Shown here: piece by piece, positions 63,122-64,000 of the stretch
How the letters are laid out: each line of letters starts with the position of its first letter
Position numbering within the stretch: the first letter of the stretch is position 1
Origin: Streptomyces sp. NBC_00376
GTDB lineage: Bacteria > Actinomycetota > Actinomycetes > Streptomycetales > Streptomycetaceae
DNA: 64,000 nucleotides
Reading direction: 5' to 3'
Assembly: GCF_036077095.1 (NCBI RefSeq)
Contig: NZ_CP107960.1
Span: 4,216,001 to 4,280,000 of the forward strand
Notes under the pieces: generated by a model
Seen by the model: only the letters and a program-made list of their open reading frames with translations
Told to the model about the DNA's origin: nothing
Databases searched by the model: none
Program-made: the position numbers and the translations under genes

Positions 63122-64000
63122 TCAGCTGTTCTCCTTCGGCCGGGTCAGGTCGTAGAAGGTGGCGCTGCCGGCCGTGACCTCCTTGAAGTTCTCCTCCACC
63201 CAGGAGGAGATCTGCGAGGAGGTGCCGTTGCCGCCGCCTCCCCCGCCCATGCCGCCCGCGATGAAGTAGTGGATCCTCCCGTCCTCGACGTACTGCTTGA
63301 ACTGGGCGAGCGTCGGGGACGGGTCGCTCCCGTTGAAGCCGCCGATCGCCATCACGGGTTCGCCGGTGGCGAGTTGGTAGCCGGCGGCGTTCTGCGAGCC
63401 GATGGCCGCGGCGGCCCAGATGTAGTCCCCGGCGTTCTCCTCCAGGAGCTTCTTGGCCTCGGTGCCGACGGACGCGCCGTTGAGCAGCCCGCCCATGCCG
63501 CCACCCTGCTCGCCGCCGCCCCCGAAGCCTTCGCCCATGCCGGGCATGGCGGGCATGGCACCGGGCTGCTGCCCGTTCTGCGAGGTGCCGGGGCCGCCCT
63601 GCATCCGGCCCTGGCCGGGCATGGCACCGGTCGTGGGCTGCCCCATGCCGCCGCCCTGCTGATTGCCTTGCTGATTGCCCTGCTGGCTCGCCTGCCCCGG
63701 GGGCCGCATCCCGCCGCCGCGTCCGCCCCCGCCCATGCCGCCGGGGCCGCCCATGCCGCCGCCCGACGGGCCGGCCGTGACGATCGAGCCCTGGTGCCCG
63801 GTGTTCAGCGTGCTCACGGCGTACGCGGTCGGCCCGGCCAGCGACGCGGCGAAGCCCAGCCCCACGGCGACGAGCGCCAGCCGCCGCCCCGTCCGCGACA
63901 CGAGCAGCAGCCCCAGCGCACCGGCGATCCCGGCGACGAGCACGGCCGTGCGCAGCCACGGCAGGTAGTCCGGGGTCCGCCCCAGCAGCACGTACGCCCA
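63122..64000 (-). CDS. Glycosyltransferase (GT39/ArnT-like mannosyltransferase), C-terminal part, running off the right edge
   Basis: 293 visible residues of a longer protein; the frame stays open to the last base (WAYVLLGRTPDYLPWLR). Two hydrophobic spans, then a low-complexity region rich in Gly, Met and Gln (MGGPGGMGGGG; QQGNQQGNQQGGG) of about 100 residues, then a conserved C-terminal domain (KKLLEENAGDYIWAAAAIGSQNAAGYQLATGEPVMAIGGFNGSDP; VEDGRIHYFIAGG) and a stop at 63122. That tail is typical of actinobacterial GT-C proteins of the ArnT/PMT family, membrane enzymes using polyprenyl-phosphate sugars. Confidence 0.8.
   Translation of the reverse strand, partial: WAYVLLGRTPDYLPWLRTAVLVAGIAGALGLLLVSRTGRRLALVAVGLGFAASLAGPTAYAVSTLNTGHQGSIVTAGPSGGGMGGPGGMGGGGRGGGMRPPGQASQQGNQQGNQQGGGMGQPTTGAMPGQGRMQGGPGTSQNGQQPGAMPAMPGMGEGFGGGGEQGGGMGGLLNGASVGTEAKKLLEENAGDYIWAAAAIGSQNAAGYQLATGEPVMAIGGFNGSDPSPTLAQFKQYVEDGRIHYFIAGGMGGGGGGNGTSSQISSWVEENFKEVTAGSATFYDLTRPKENS

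Noticed and set aside
1..64000. CRISPR array
   Set aside because: All tandem arrays found have no unique spacers between repeats and no cas genes are present.
1..64000. Prophage
   Set aside because: The tail-like genes have no capsid, terminase, portal, lysis or integrase genes with them; the set is that of a contractile injection system.

Overview
The window looks like a Streptomyces chromosome segment. Base composition is very GC-rich with strongly GC-biased third codon positions, GTG and TTG starts are common, and genes overlap through ATGA or GTGA junctions. The content is also typical: a tandem pair of SigB-type sigma factors matching sigF-sigN, next to tadA, a tRNA-Ser and upp, plus many P450s, LuxR-type regulators and DHA2-type exporters.

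Left part (1-15.9 kb): the 5' part of a cis-prenyltransferase (uppS) runs off the left edge. A scar region follows, with a truncated and frameshifted gene abutting the 3' half of a tRNA-Ser(GGA), which looks like an integration site. Next come two tandem secreted serine hydrolases, a NarL-type two-component pair, an ECF sigma factor with a membrane partner, a PIG-V-like mannosyltransferase, a ferredoxin / ferredoxin reductase / cytochrome P450 operon, a PucR regulator and a diaminopimelate-decarboxylase-like PLP enzyme.

Central part (15.9-44.0 kb): a nearly complete phage-tail-like contractile injection system (CIS). The minus-strand operon 28026-15912 encodes sheath, tube, two small accessory proteins, a Pro/Ala-rich protein full of VQR/LQR motifs, a second tube-fold protein, a LysM baseplate protein, VgrG-like spike, PAAR tip, gp25, a J-like wedge, a tail-protein-I-like wedge and a zinc-ribbon membrane protein with a discoidin-like end. 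A second minus-strand group (40787-33585) encodes a secreted vWA protein, the DUF4255 tube terminator, the AAA+ ATPase, an alpha/beta hydrolase and a P450. Between them lies the most interesting gene, a 1327-residue cargo protein (28260-32243). It has an N-terminal LQRAAGNRAV / VAQR signature, a long helical body and a C-terminal deaminase-type toxin module of clearly different base composition, followed tail to tail by a SUKH-4-like immunity gene. A LuxR regulator, a membrane-anchored accessory protein and a DUF4157 (HELTH) protein close the locus. No tail-fibre gene is visible, which fits the cytoplasmic, self-acting CIS known from Streptomyces.

Right part (44-64 kb): chromosomal genes including an HhH-GPD protein, a HerA-like ATPase, a LytR_C protein, upp, tadA and its partner, tRNA-Ser(CGA), a Dabb protein, sigF, sigN, a lipoprotein, a MarR regulator with an MFS exporter fused to carboxypeptidase-regulatory-like domains, a YceI protein sharing that domain, an F420-dependent oxidoreductase, an MFS-TetR operon behind a perfect 17-bp inverted repeat, a secreted EEP-family phosphohydrolase, and the 3' end of a glycosyltransferase running off the right edge.

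A pattern across the whole window is that many genes end in short tandem repeats that begin at, or include, the stop codon.
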